Of a stretch of DNA of 64,000 bases, positions 42,590 to 51,565 are shown in pieces. Position numbers and translations under genes: made by a program. The notes below the pieces were generated by a model. It was not told where the DNA came from, made no database searches, and was given only the letters and a program-made list of their open reading frames with translations. Origin of the DNA: a bacterium 1xD42-87 (GTDB taxonomy: Bacteria > Bacillota > Clostridia > Lachnospirales > Lachnospiraceae); the NCBI GenBank assembly GCA_003611805.1, contig RAYM01000011.1, positions 124,001 through 188,000 of the forward strand. Direction: 5' to 3'. Position 1 is the first letter of the stretch, and each line of letters begins with the position of its first letter.

Positions 42590-45500
42590 TTAGTTCCACT
42601 TGTTGTTTTTTTGTGTCACACCGCGCACGCTGCCGCCGAACCCCTGCCATATGACGGGCGCTTTGTCGCCGGTGCAGTTTTCGAGCGTGACGTCTTTCAC
42701 ATGGGCATTCGACTGTCCGAGAATCTGAATGGTTCCGCCGGCGTTTCCCTGAAACCGGGAATGGGAGATTGTTATATTGCTGCAGGTATAGCCATTGTTT
42801 GGCTCAATGTCGATGCCGTACTCCGGGGAAGTGCCGCTGGCATAGTTAAACTCGCAGTTTTCGACCGTGACATTGGATGCGTCCGTGATGGACAGATTGT
42901 TTCTTCTGTTATGATGGAGATTACAGTTCGTAATGTTTATGCCGCTGCTGTAAAATCTCTTTCTGTTTCCGTCAGAATCCCAGCCATCGTACAAGCCCAG
43001 ATAAATACCGTCGCCCCAGCACTCAGAAATTTCCACGTCCTGAATGTGAACGTTCGTGCAGCCTGCAATGTTAATGCCGTGTCCCCATTCGCCGCTGCTG
43101 CCTGTGTGGGAGCTGCGTTCGCCGATGAGCCTGCCGCCGGAAATCACTACGTTTTTACGACCAAAAGCCCATATGATTTGGGAATTTGCCTTATCATTTC
43201 CGATTGCCACAAGCTGCGCGTCGGGCGACATGATGAAAGCCTGGTTGTCTCTCAGCACAATACCGTCCGTCACATCAATATGGTAACCCCCTTCCGGCAG
43301 ATACATATAATCATATTTGCCGGGATCATGCTCCCAGATCCATAACAGACCGTTGATCTTTTCTGTGTCGTCAGTACAGCCCGGTTCCTGACGATAGATA
43401 AGGGCTTTGGAGTTATTTCCCGGATCAGCCGTGTCCCCTTCCACGATAACATAGCACAGATGCATATTATCTCTACTGCCTATATAAACTTTTATGGCGG
43501 CGGCGCCCACTCTTTTCATGGTGAGCAGACCTCTGTCACTGACAGAAACCGCATTTGGGTTGTCGCTCTCAAAGGTAACGCTGTCGGCAAGAATTTCCTG
43601 ATTTACATTTCCATCCAGCGTCAATTGATACGTGCCGCCGACTTTCCCCATGATGGTCTGACCCGCCTGTGTGAAAAAGGACACGCCTATGGTTATTTTA
43701 CATGACGCTTTTCTGTTTCCGTCCTGTGTGGCTGCCGTTATGGTTACCGTTCCCGTGCTCTGTGCGCGGATGATGGCGGAAGACGAAAAACTGTTTTGCG
43801 GACTGCCGTCCATATCAGCGCTGACGGGATCCACCGTGGCAACCTTACTGTTTGAGCTGGTCCAGATCACAGTCGCATTTGTTAAGGGCTGTGCCGTTGT
43901 CTCCGGCGTAAGTATGGCGGTCAGTTTTCTCTGTTCTTCATTTGAAGCGAGAGAGAATTTATGGCTTGTTTTGTCCAATCGGATTCCTTTCACGCGGTTG
44001 ACGACGTAAACCTTCTTCTGGATTCTGAAAGAACAGGTTCTTGTGCCGCCGTACGCCCCGGTCCCGTGCAGGGTTACTCTCGCTGTGCCTGTCCTGATAT
44101 TGTTTATATATGTGGATTCCAAGATTTCAAAGCAGGCGTCTTTTTCCGCCAGTTCTTTTTTGGCTCTTTGGTCCGCGGTGTTTGCATACACATGAATATC
44201 ACTTTTTTCCAGCCGGATTTCCCTGCCTGTGTAGGTCTGCGGATCAATATCAATCCTCAGTCTGCCGATATCGTTCATCCTGTCATAGATTCGGTATGTG
44301 CCCGTAAGCGTACCTTCATAAAAGCCGGTTCCCGTAACCTTCACGGTAACGGTTGTGCCGACAGGGGGGACGGCATTCGGATTTTCCGGCTCCATGCCGT
44401 CATAGTAGTATTCGATGTCCCGGATGTAATCTGTTCTTGCCGCCAGTCTTTTTCCGTTCGTATCCGTCACGGTGACGTTTGCCTTCCATGTATTGGGTCT
44501 TGCGTTATACTGTTTATCGGGAATCGTCAGGTTTGCCTTGCTGATGTCAGCCTTTGTCACAGTGAGAGTCACCACCTGTTCATAGCCCTTATAATTGCCT
44601 TTTCCACTGATGGTGCAGGTCATGTCTTTCTGCGTCTCCGCCGTGGGTTTTCGGTTGTCCTTTAGCTGCACGGTATAATCGGTCCTGCTGTTTAATACGG
44701 TATAATTTTCATCCCGTATATAAAATTCCGGCTCTGCGCCGTTTTTCTGATAGGGGATGGCAAGGGAACCGTCGGCGTTTTCTGTCACATTGTCACCCCA
44801 GACAATGGTCAGGTTCCGGCTGTCGCTGTTTGGCGTAATACGGTATCTTTTTGTGACGGCGCCTGTGTATCTGCCGATGCCCTTAAAAGTGACCGCCACG
44901 TTTCCGACATTTTTTGCATTGCCGTATTTTATGGTATAATCGGTTCCCTCCACGAGGGCATCGGAACCGAATCGCAGCAAATCCGCTTTTTCCTGGAATA
45001 TGCCGCCGTTTTTATCTGCGGTCTGTTGGGAGAAGGTTATCTCATCCTTCCAGTTCGCGCCGAAGACAGCGCCGCTGATTTTCCTGTCCCCGGCAAGTCT
45101 CAGACTGATTTTCTTACAGCCGCGGTAACCGGCGTCTCTGCCGGCAACTGTAGGGAATACCGTCAAATAGGCGCCTTCGATTCCGCTTGCGCAGACTTCG
45201 TAATCAAAAAGCCCTGCATCCAGAGTCACGTTGCTTATTCTAAGCGTCTCAATTTTTACATCTGTTTTGGACAGAGGCGTTCCGCAGTAATCGTACCGGG
45301 CTTTGTCAAGCTTTACCAGTGCGGTGCCGAAATTCTTCTTTTTCAGATCATTGTCCAGTACGACAAGTTCCATCTGAAACGAGCCTGCAAAATTACCTGT
45401 TCCGCTGACTGTATAGTGATAGACCACGCCAGGCTCATAGGAGTCGCCCTTTGTATAATCTGCCCCATTTAGCTCCTTGGTCAGGGGCGCATAGTCACAG

Positions 45501-47101
45501 ACGAAATCTCTCTTTAACGCCAGCCTTTTTTTGCCGAAGTTCAGGACAGGAGCGGGGATATTTATTCTTTTGCCATAGTTGACCGTCTGCTCATAAGCGG
45601 GTGTTTTTGCGCTGTCTGCAGCATAGATATCAATCTGGTTGATATCCAGCGGCTTGATCGTATAGTACAGGGTCACGCTGCCCTGATACTGTCCTCTGAG
45701 GGTGATGGTCACGCTGGGGGCGTTGACTGTATTCCATCTGGCGGCATTGGTGTTATTTCTGTAAGTCAGGGTATAATCCGTTTTTTCTGTCATCAGGTTT
45801 TCTTTATAGTAGACGCGGAGGTTCTGCCTGACCTGCTGACCTGTATAGACAAGCTTGTCGCTTTCTCTTTCAAAACCTGCCACCCGGATTTCGTTGGAGA
45901 GATCAAGCAGTTTGCTGCCGGAGTCTGCTGCATCCGGCACGACGTCCACCGCGACGGACGCGGTTTTGCCGCCGCAGGATAGTGTGGCCGACATAACGTC
46001 TGCTTTTTCTGACTCCAGTGACAGTACGGTACTCTCGGCAGGCATGGAGATACCAGTCGCACTGCTGTTCTTATCCGCAATCAAAGCATCGTCTTCGGGG
46101 AAAGCGTCCACGAAAAACGCATCGGCGCTGTTTTCCGGGGCAGTAGAATTTTCCGAGACGGATAAGCCGTCCTGCGCGGGGTCTGCGTCGGCTTCTGCTG
46201 CATCGGCAGAGCCGTCGGCTGTCTGGTCTGTGTCTGCGTCGGCGTCATTTTTGGGTAAAAAAGGCACGGTGGCGGCAGAATAGAAAGTTTCCGCTTTTCC
46301 GTCACCGATTTCCAGGTAGTATGCCGCCCGGATATAGTAGTCGTAATTCTCAGTCTCCGCTTCGAATACATCATTCGGATTCTCTTTAACGACAGAGGAG
46401 AGCGCTTCGGGGACAAGTGTCATCATTCCGTCACATTCGCTCTCTGCGTCCGTCATTTCTTCCATGATAAAGTAAGGCGAAGAGAGCACTGTCTCAAAGC
46501 CGTCCCAGTCGTCCTCCTCATCGAGAAGGCTTGCGCTCCCGAGTTCCATCCCCTTTTCACCGCGCAGTATACTCCATTCCAGCGCGCCTGCATCTTTATA
46601 TTCGAGCGCGGCTTCCAGATTATAATTCACAAACAGAATCAGATTTTCTCCGGTCTCAAAGGACACAGGGCGATCGTAGATAAAAGTGTCGTCGTCCGCA
46701 GAGGGGAGCGCTTCTTTGTCGGAAATCTGTCCGATATGTAAAGCGGGCAGTTTTTCTGTTCTGTCCGTTTTTTCTGTTTCCCCGGCTCCGTCAATGTCCA
46801 TGCTGCCGTCTGTTTCCACGCTGCCGTCAGTTTCGCCCGGTTCTGACAGGGTATCCGCGTACGGCAGGGGATTCGATTCCCCAACAGTGTTATGATCGGC
46901 TGAGGAATGGGAGAGTGCGTTGTCATCTTCGGGTGCAGCGTCATTCGTTTCCGGCGTTTCATTAAAAAACATAGTGTTTTCAGAAACCGTATTTCCTGCA
47001 TACAGGGCGTTCTCTGCGGCAAATGCCGTCATGCCGCAGCAGTCGCCAAGCGCGACCGCTATGACAAGCGCTGCCGCAAGCCATCTGTTTTTATATCGCA
47101 T
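42590..47101 (-). CDS. large secreted surface protein with Ig-like repeats and C-terminal beta-helix
   Basis: A 1503-residue protein. A signal peptide (WLAAALVIAVALGDCCGMTAFA) is followed by an acidic, Ser/Thr/Asp/Glu-rich stretch to about residue 110, repeating GETDGSVETDGSMDIDG. Residues 380-1020 hold four or more related beta-sandwich repeats, each with a TDYTxxY start and a GxGxYxGxxxxxYxI end, as in clostridial surface proteins. A Big_2 Ig-like domain lies at about 1030-1140 (IRLDKTSHKFSL, SSNSKVATVDP). The C-terminal 260 residues are a right-handed beta-helix (PEGGYHIDVTDGIVL, DVEISECWGDGIYL), similar to polysaccharide lyases and depolymerases. No LPxTG sorting signal or membrane anchor is seen at the C-terminus. 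It may be an adhesin or a glycan-cleaving enzyme. Confidence 0.8.
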   Translation of the reverse strand: MRYKNRWLAAALVIAVALGDCCGMTAFAAENALYAGNTVSENTMFFNETPETNDAAPEDDNALSHSSADHNTVGESNPLPYADTLSEPGETDGSVETDGSMDIDGAGETEKTDRTEKLPALHIGQISDKEALPSADDDTFIYDRPVSFETGENLILFVNYNLEAALEYKDAGALEWSILRGEKGMELGSASLLDEEDDWDGFETVLSSPYFIMEEMTDAESECDGMMTLVPEALSSVVKENPNDVFEAETENYDYYIRAAYYLEIGDGKAETFYSAATVPFLPKNDADADTDQTADGSADAAEADADPAQDGLSVSENSTAPENSADAFFVDAFPEDDALIADKNSSATGISMPAESTVLSLESEKADVMSATLSCGGKTASVAVDVVPDAADSGSKLLDLSNEIRVAGFERESDKLVYTGQQVRQNLRVYYKENLMTEKTDYTLTYRNNTNAARWNTVNAPSVTITLRGQYQGSVTLYYTIKPLDINQIDIYAADSAKTPAYEQTVNYGKRINIPAPVLNFGKKRLALKRDFVCDYAPLTKELNGADYTKGDSYEPGVVYHYTVSGTGNFAGSFQMELVVLDNDLKKKNFGTALVKLDKARYDYCGTPLSKTDVKIETLRISNVTLDAGLFDYEVCASGIEGAYLTVFPTVAGRDAGYRGCKKISLRLAGDRKISGAVFGANWKDEITFSQQTADKNGGIFQEKADLLRFGSDALVEGTDYTIKYGNAKNVGNVAVTFKGIGRYTGAVTKRYRITPNSDSRNLTIVWGDNVTENADGSLAIPYQKNGAEPEFYIRDENYTVLNSRTDYTVQLKDNRKPTAETQKDMTCTISGKGNYKGYEQVVTLTVTKADISKANLTIPDKQYNARPNTWKANVTVTDTNGKRLAARTDYIRDIEYYYDGMEPENPNAVPPVGTTVTVKVTGTGFYEGTLTGTYRIYDRMNDIGRLRIDIDPQTYTGREIRLEKSDIHVYANTADQRAKKELAEKDACFEILESTYINNIRTGTARVTLHGTGAYGGTRTCSFRIQKKVYVVNRVKGIRLDKTSHKFSLASNEEQRKLTAILTPETTAQPLTNATVIWTSSNSKVATVDPVSADMDGSPQNSFSSSAIIRAQSTGTVTITAATQDGNRKASCKITIGVSFFTQAGQTIMGKVGGTYQLTLDGNVNQEILADSVTFESDNPNAVSVSDRGLLTMKRVGAAAIKVYIGSRDNMHLCYVIVEGDTADPGNNSKALIYRQEPGCTDDTEKINGLLWIWEHDPGKYDYMYLPEGGYHIDVTDGIVLRDNQAFIMSPDAQLVAIGNDKANSQIIWAFGRKNVVISGGRLIGERSSHTGSSGEWGHGINIAGCTNVHIQDVEISECWGDGIYLGLYDGWDSDGNRKRFYSSGINITNCNLHHNRRNNLSITDASNVTVENCEFNYASGTSPEYGIDIEPNNGYTCSNITISHSRFQGNAGGTIQILGQSNAHVKDVTLENCTGDKAPVIWQGFGGSVRGVTQKNNKWN

Positions 47102-47259
47102 CCATCAATTCCTCCTGCTTTCTTCTGCATGTCTGAAAATAACTGTATCATATGTGTTCTTTCAAATCATATTTTGTTGTAAGTGCGCAATTTATGCGAT
47201 TATAACACATAGCAGGCGGGAAGGGGCTGGAATATTTTGCCGTCTCTTATTTTCCTGCG

Positions 47260-47288
47260 TTGACATCTCTGCCGTACCTGTGTTATAT
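47260..47288 (+). promoter_or_regulatory. consensus promoter of the erm leader
   Basis: TTGACA (47260-47265), 17-base spacer, TTATAT (47283-47288). This is one of the strongest -35 elements in the window. The transcript would begin about 310 bases before the methyltransferase start. Confidence 0.75.
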
Positions 47289-47339
47289 TTACCATGTTTC
47301 AGCAACAGTAAAATATATAGTCAGAAAGGCGGCTTAAGC

Positions 47340-47387
47340 GTGGGAGTTTTTATTCAGTGTGCACGTACCCGTTATCAGGGGCAGTAA
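47340..47387 (+). CDS. putative regulatory leader peptide of the erm-like gene (15 aa)
   Basis: GTG at 47340, seven bases after AAAGGCGG (47325-47332), encodes the 15-residue (M)GVFIQCARTRYQGQ and stops at TAA 47385-47387. It contains Arg-Thr-Arg, which fits the Arg/Lys-x-Arg/Lys pattern known to arrest ribosomes carrying macrolides. Its codons for Thr-Arg-Tyr (ACCCGTTATC, 47368-47377) can pair with GATGGGGT (47413-47420) in the terminator arm downstream. A ribosome stalled there would therefore disturb the terminator. No other gene function is evident. The peptide is a prediction, based on position and features. Confidence 0.6.
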   Translation: MGVFIQCARTRYQGQ

Positions 47388-47404
47388 AAAGCGGATAGTA
47401 TCGT

Positions 47405-47427
47405 CTCATGTAGATGGGGTCTTTTTT
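47405..47427 (+). terminator. first leader terminator upstream of the erm-like gene
   Basis: CTCAT-GTAG-ATGGG (47405-47418) forms a short stem, which ends in TCTTTTTT (47420-47427). The upstream leader-peptide codons give an alternative, longer 5' arm. It lies 18 bases past the leader stop, as expected for attenuation. Confidence 0.55.
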
Positions 47428-47492
47428 GCGTGCGAATAAAAACAGAGAGTGCCTGAAATACGGCATTCTCCGCAGAGCGGAATCATAGCGTA

Positions 47493-47533
47493 AAGCAGGA
47501 AGATTTTGTTTACGGGGTCTGTCCTGCTTTTTT
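47493..47533 (+). terminator. second leader terminator upstream of the erm-like gene
   Basis: AAAGCAGGA (47492-47500) pairs with TCCTGCTTT (47522-47530), followed by T residues (to 47533). It stands about 75 bases before the methyltransferase start, so transcripts must pass two terminator-like structures. Confidence 0.6.
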
Positions 47534-47605
47534 ACTGTCTTTTTATCGGGAAATGGATTTGCCGGCAGGCGAATCCGGGTGTACAGGATAAAAAGGAGGC
47601 GCGCT

Positions 47606-48409
47606 ATGCAGAAAAATAGGAGACAGGCAGACTATGACTATATAAAACAGGTATCGGATTCACAGAATTTTCTGACGGAACGGAAACTGATACAGAGGAT
47701 TATCCGTCTGACGGATATACGGAAGGAGGATACGGTGCTGGAAATCGGCACCGGGAAAGGGCATCTGACGGAAGCCATTTGCCAGAGAGCGGGGAAAGTA
47801 TGCTCGGTGGAAATCGACAGAAATCTTTTGGAGAGGGCAAAAAAGCGGCTGTCAAAATTTGAAAATGCAGAGTTGATTCCGGGAGATTTTATGAGATACC
47901 GTCTGCCGGAAAAAGGGAATTATAAGGTATTTGCAAACATTCCGTTCTTCCTGACGACACAGATTGTCGAGAAACTGACGCAGGGGAAGAATGCGCCGTC
48001 GGATATGTGGCTTGTGATGGAGAAGGGGGCGGCAAAACGGTTCACGGGCCTGCCTCGGGAGACGAAGAAGTCTCTGGAACTTAAGGTGCGGTGGGAGATG
48101 AAGATTGTGTACCATTTCCGCAGGGAGGATTTTCATCCGAAGCCGTCCGTGGACTCCGTGCTGGCGCATTTCTCAAAGAAGGCGGTTCCCGATCTGGGCG
48201 AAAGGGAATACCGTGCGTTTAAGAAGTTTGTAGAGCAGGGCATGAAGTACGGTGTCATGGGAAAAGGCGGACTGCTGACCACAAGACAGGCGTCGGCGGC
48301 TCTAAAGAGGGCAGGGCTGTATCATGCCTACGAGGACGGTGTCACGCTCTACATCCAGTGGCTCTGCCTGTTTCGATGCTATCAGGATATGAGGGGGAGA
48401 AAGTCATAA
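47606..48409 (+). CDS. Erm-type 23S rRNA (adenine-N6)-methyltransferase
   Basis: A 267-residue SAM-dependent methyltransferase. The start region has the Erm opening DSQNFLTERKLIQRII; the SAM motif is VLEIGTGKGHLTEAI (about residues 44-58), in the Erm form, unlike the RsmA/KsgA form (GxGxGxLT with other flanks). Motif IV is NIPFFLTTQIV, where Erm proteins have NIPYxxST; Phe in place of Tyr keeps an aromatic ring. It should methylate A2058 of 23S rRNA and give resistance to macrolides, lincosamides and streptogramin B. The C-terminus (about residues 175-267) differs from the common ErmB/ErmF types. ATG 47606 follows AAAAGGAGG (47588-47596). Its codon use and GC fit the neighbours, so it may be intrinsic rather than newly acquired. 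An rRNA dimethylase with another target cannot be ruled out. Confidence 0.82.
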   Translation: MQKNRRQADYDYIKQVSDSQNFLTERKLIQRIIRLTDIRKEDTVLEIGTGKGHLTEAICQRAGKVCSVEIDRNLLERAKKRLSKFENAELIPGDFMRYRLPEKGNYKVFANIPFFLTTQIVEKLTQGKNAPSDMWLVMEKGAAKRFTGLPRETKKSLELKVRWEMKIVYHFRREDFHPKPSVDSVLAHFSKKAVPDLGEREYRAFKKFVEQGMKYGVMGKGGLLTTRQASAALKRAGLYHAYEDGVTLYIQWLCLFRCYQDMRGRKS

Positions 48410-48419
48410 AAACAAGTTT

Positions 48420-48450
48420 CACCAGCCGGTTTCTACATCCCCGGCTGGTG
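48420..48450. terminator. bidirectional terminator after the erm-like gene
   Basis: CACCAGCCGG (48420-48429) pairs perfectly with CCGGCTGGTG (48441-48450). Minus-strand transcripts run into a T-rich stretch. Confidence 0.75.
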
Positions 48451-48460
48451 AGATCCTTGA

Positions 48461-48763
48461 TCACAATTTGAATTTTCCGGCTTCCGACTCAAGCTGTCCG
48501 GCAATGTCCCGGTTGCTTTCTGCTTCGTCTTTGATGCTTTCCATGCTCACAGTCATGTCGGAAGCCATTTCCGTGACACCAACAATGCCGTTTGCGCTTT
48601 CGGAGACGGCTATATTGACGGCGCCTACGGCTTCCTTGATACTGTTATCCCCGTCCACCGCAAATCCAGCAATGGAAGCCGCCATCTGCGCTTCTTCCAC
48701 ACCAAGCTGGATCATGCCAGTTTTGATGCGGGTGTAGGAATTGATCCCTATGACCGCACACAT
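48461..48763 (-). pseudogene. methyl-accepting chemotaxis protein with its middle deleted
   Basis: A 100-residue frame. The start (VIGINSYTRIKTGMIQLGVEEAQMA) looks like the N-terminal membrane/periplasmic region of a chemoreceptor. From about residue 40 it changes to the typical C-terminal end of the signalling domain (SESANGIVGVTEMASDM, then IKDEAESNRDIAGQLESE) and ends KFKL. Intact receptors have 500-700 residues, so the HAMP domain and most of the signalling hairpin are gone in one in-frame deletion. The product could not signal to CheA. Confidence 0.7.
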
Positions 48764-48971
48764 AACAATAATAAAGTAAAAATCAATGTATTTCTAAAAA
48801 ATAAAATTACGCATAACCGGTTACGGACAGACCTTGGATGCTTCGCGAAACGGGGATACACGGAGCGCGAAACAGGTCGTGGACAGTAAGAAAACAGTTG
48901 ACAAATCCGACAAGTATAATAAAATAAGTAAAGTAAAAGCCGTACGCGGCGGGAAAGGATCGGGCAGTAAA

Positions 48972-51500
48972 ATGGCAGAAGTGTATAATCACAGAGAAGT
49001 GGAGACAAAATGGCAGAAGATCTGGGACGGCGAGAAGGCTTTCCAGACTTCGGAGGACTACTCCAAACCGAAATACTACGCGCTGGTGGAGTTCCCTTAC
49101 CCATCGGGGCAGGGGCTTCATGTGGGACATCCGCGTCCCTACACGGCGCTTGACATTGTGGCGAGAAAGAGAAGGATGCAGGGCTACAACGTGCTCTATC
49201 CCATGGGCTGGGACGCGTTTGGTCTTCCAACGGAAAACTATGCGATCAAGAATCATATTCACCCGAAGATCGTGACACAGAACAACGTGGCGCGTTTCAA
49301 GAGCCAGCTGCATTCCCTGGGCTATTCCTTTGACTGGGAGCGGGAGGTCAACACCACCGATCCCAACTATTATAAGTGGACACAGTGGATTTTCCTGAAA
49401 CTGTTTAAGGCGGGGCTTGCCTATAAATCCGAGATGCCGATCAACTGGTGCACTTCCTGTAAAGTGGGGCTTGCCAACGAGGAAGTGGTGAACGGCGTCT
49501 GCGAGCGCTGCGGCTCCGAGGTGGTCCGCAAGGTAAAGAGCCAGTGGATGTTAAAGATCACGGAGTACGCGGACAAGCTGATCGAAGGGCTTGACACGGT
49601 GGATTATGTGGAGCGCGTCAAGGTTTCCCAGAAGAACTGGATCGGGAAGTCCATGGGCGCGGAGGTGGATTTCTCCATCAAGGATAAGGAGGATAAGCTG
49701 CGTGTCTATACGACCCGCTGTGATACGCTGTTCGGCGCGACCTACATGGTGGTGTCCCCGGAGCATCCGATCATTGACAAATATAAGGACGAGCTGAAAA
49801 ACTGGGACGACATCTGCGCTTACCGTGAGCAGGCGGCGAGAAAGTCCGACTTTGAGCGGGCGGAGCTTGCGAAGGAGAAGACCGGTGTGCGCATTGACGG
49901 CATGTCCGCTGTGAACCCGGTGAACGGCAAGGAGATACCGATCTATATTTCCGATTATGTGCTGATGAGCTACGGCACGGGCGCGATCATGGCGGTGCCG
50001 GCGCACGATGAGAGAGACTGGGAGTTCGCGAAGAAATTCGGGCTGCCCATCGTCGAGGTGGTTGCGGGCGGAAAGGACGTGCAGGAGGAAGTTTACACGG
50101 ACGTGGCGGAGGGCACGCTTGTGAACTCGGATTTCCTGAACGGTTTAAGCGTGGCGGACGCCAAGGAGAAAATGATTGCTTTTCTTGAAGAGAAGGGCGT
50201 CGGCTGTGCCAAGACCAACTTTAAGCTGCGCGACTGGGTATTCTCCAGACAGCGTTACTGGGGTGAGCCGATTCCGATTGTAGAATGTGAGAAATGCGGT
50301 TTTGTGCCGCTTGACGAGAGCGAGCTGCCTCTGGAGCTTCCCGAGGTGGAGAGCTATATGCCGACCGACACGGGCGAGTCGCCGCTGGCGGCTATGACCG
50401 ATTGGGTCAATACCACTTGCCCGTGCTGCGGCGGTCCCGCGAAGCGGGAGACGGACACGATGCCCCAGTGGGCGGGATCGTCCTGGTATTTCCTGCGCTA
50501 CACGGACCCGAAGAACGAGAACGCGCTGGCAAGCAAAGAGGCATTAGATTACTGGATGCCCGTGGACTGGTACAACGGCGGTATGGAGCATACGACTTTG
50601 CATCTGCTGTATTCCCGGTTCTGGCACAAGTTCCTCTATGACCAGAAGGTGGTGCCCTGCCCGGAGCCTTACGCGAAGCGGACGTCCCACGGCATGATTC
50701 TGGGCTTGAATCCCCACTGTTTCTCGAATCTTCCGGCGGCGGAGCAGGAGTCGCTTCTTAAGGAGCACGGCAGCGAGAAGGCGGCAAGACAGGCTCTGAA
50801 AGAAAAATACGGTGAGATGGCGGAGCACCCAGTGGTGAAGATGTCCAAGTCTCTCGGCAACGTGGTGAATCCCGACGATATCGTGGCGGATTACGGCGCG
50901 GACACCCTGCGGACATACGAAATGTTCATCGGCGCGTTTGAGCTGAGTGCGGGCTGGAGCGAGGACGGCGTGAAGGGCTGCCGCAGGTTCCTCGAGAGAG
51001 TGTGGAAACTGCAGGATATCCTGACGGAAGGCATGGATTATTCCAAAGATATGGAGATTAAGATGCACCAGACCATCAAGAAGGTCAGCAGCGACTTTGA
51101 AAATCTCAAATACAATACGGCGATTGCGGCAATGATGACGCTTGTAAATGAATTTTATAAGAAGAACGCGGTGACGAAGGGCGAGTTTAAGACACTTCTT
51201 GCCCTGCTGAACCCTGTTGCACCGCATATCACCGAGGAACTGTGGCAGACGGTGGGCTTTGAGGGCAGGGTTTACCAGACTGTATGGCCCACATACGAGG
51301 AAGCCAAGACTGTGGAGTCCACGGTGGAGATCATGGTGCAGATTAACGGCAAGAACCGGGCGACCTTAAATATCGGCAAGGACGACCCGAAGGACGAGGT
51401 GATCACGAAGGCGAAGGAAGCGATCGCAGACAAACTGACGGGAACGATCGTGAAGGAGATTTACGTGCCCGGGAGACTGGTAAATATCGTGCAGAAGTAA
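48972..51500 (+). CDS. leuS: leucyl-tRNA synthetase
   Basis: An 842-residue class I synthetase. HIGH-type motif is [23 protein letters not shown] is at [14 protein letters not shown]. The CP1 editing domain has its Thr-rich and Asp regions ([32 protein letters not shown]). Zinc-site cysteines are seen in [22 protein letters not shown]. The C-terminus shows the anticodon-binding and C-terminal tRNA domain. ATG 48972 with a distant AAAGGA is chosen as [11 protein letters not shown] is the normal start; upstream in-frame codons from 48834 lack family similarity. No T-box is visible ahead of it. Confidence 0.96.
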   Translation: MAEVYNHREVETKWQKIWDGEKAFQTSEDYSKPKYYALVEFPYPSGQGLHVGHPRPYTALDIVARKRRMQGYNVLYPMGWDAFGLPTENYAIKNHIHPKIVTQNNVARFKSQLHSLGYSFDWEREVNTTDPNYYKWTQWIFLKLFKAGLAYKSEMPINWCTSCKVGLANEEVVNGVCERCGSEVVRKVKSQWMLKITEYADKLIEGLDTVDYVERVKVSQKNWIGKSMGAEVDFSIKDKEDKLRVYTTRCDTLFGATYMVVSPEHPIIDKYKDELKNWDDICAYREQAARKSDFERAELAKEKTGVRIDGMSAVNPVNGKEIPIYISDYVLMSYGTGAIMAVPAHDERDWEFAKKFGLPIVEVVAGGKDVQEEVYTDVAEGTLVNSDFLNGLSVADAKEKMIAFLEEKGVGCAKTNFKLRDWVFSRQRYWGEPIPIVECEKCGFVPLDESELPLELPEVESYMPTDTGESPLAAMTDWVNTTCPCCGGPAKRETDTMPQWAGSSWYFLRYTDPKNENALASKEALDYWMPVDWYNGGMEHTTLHLLYSRFWHKFLYDQKVVPCPEPYAKRTSHGMILGLNPHCFSNLPAAEQESLLKEHGSEKAARQALKEKYGEMAEHPVVKMSKSLGNVVNPDDIVADYGADTLRTYEMFIGAFELSAGWSEDGVKGCRRFLERVWKLQDILTEGMDYSKDMEIKMHQTIKKVSSDFENLKYNTAIAAMMTLVNEFYKKNAVTKGEFKTLLALLNPVAPHITEELWQTVGFEGRVYQTVWPTYEEAKTVESTVEIMVQINGKNRATLNIGKDDPKDEVITKAKEAIADKLTGTIVKEIYVPGRLVNIVQK

Positions 51501-51565
51501 AAGCGCCGCTGTCACAATGGGGGATGCCCGCTGGCATTTTACTTTAGAATAGGGCGGAGGCTGAG

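Noticed and set aside
42455..43345. 296-residue plus-strand frame overlapping both surface-protein genes
   Set aside because: It begins inside the GLUG/LysM gene, crosses the terminator hairpin and is antisense to the beta-helix domain.
46920..47339. Long frame running into the erm leader peptide
   Set aside because: It is antisense to the signal-peptide end of the surface protein and lacks a start signal; only the final 16 codons have a ribosome site.
48834..48971. 46-residue upstream extension of leuS
   Set aside because: No similarity to Leu[12 protein letters not shown] at 48972 is the normal start. TTGACA (48898) and TATAAT (48915) here are only 11 bases apart, so they were not called a promoter.
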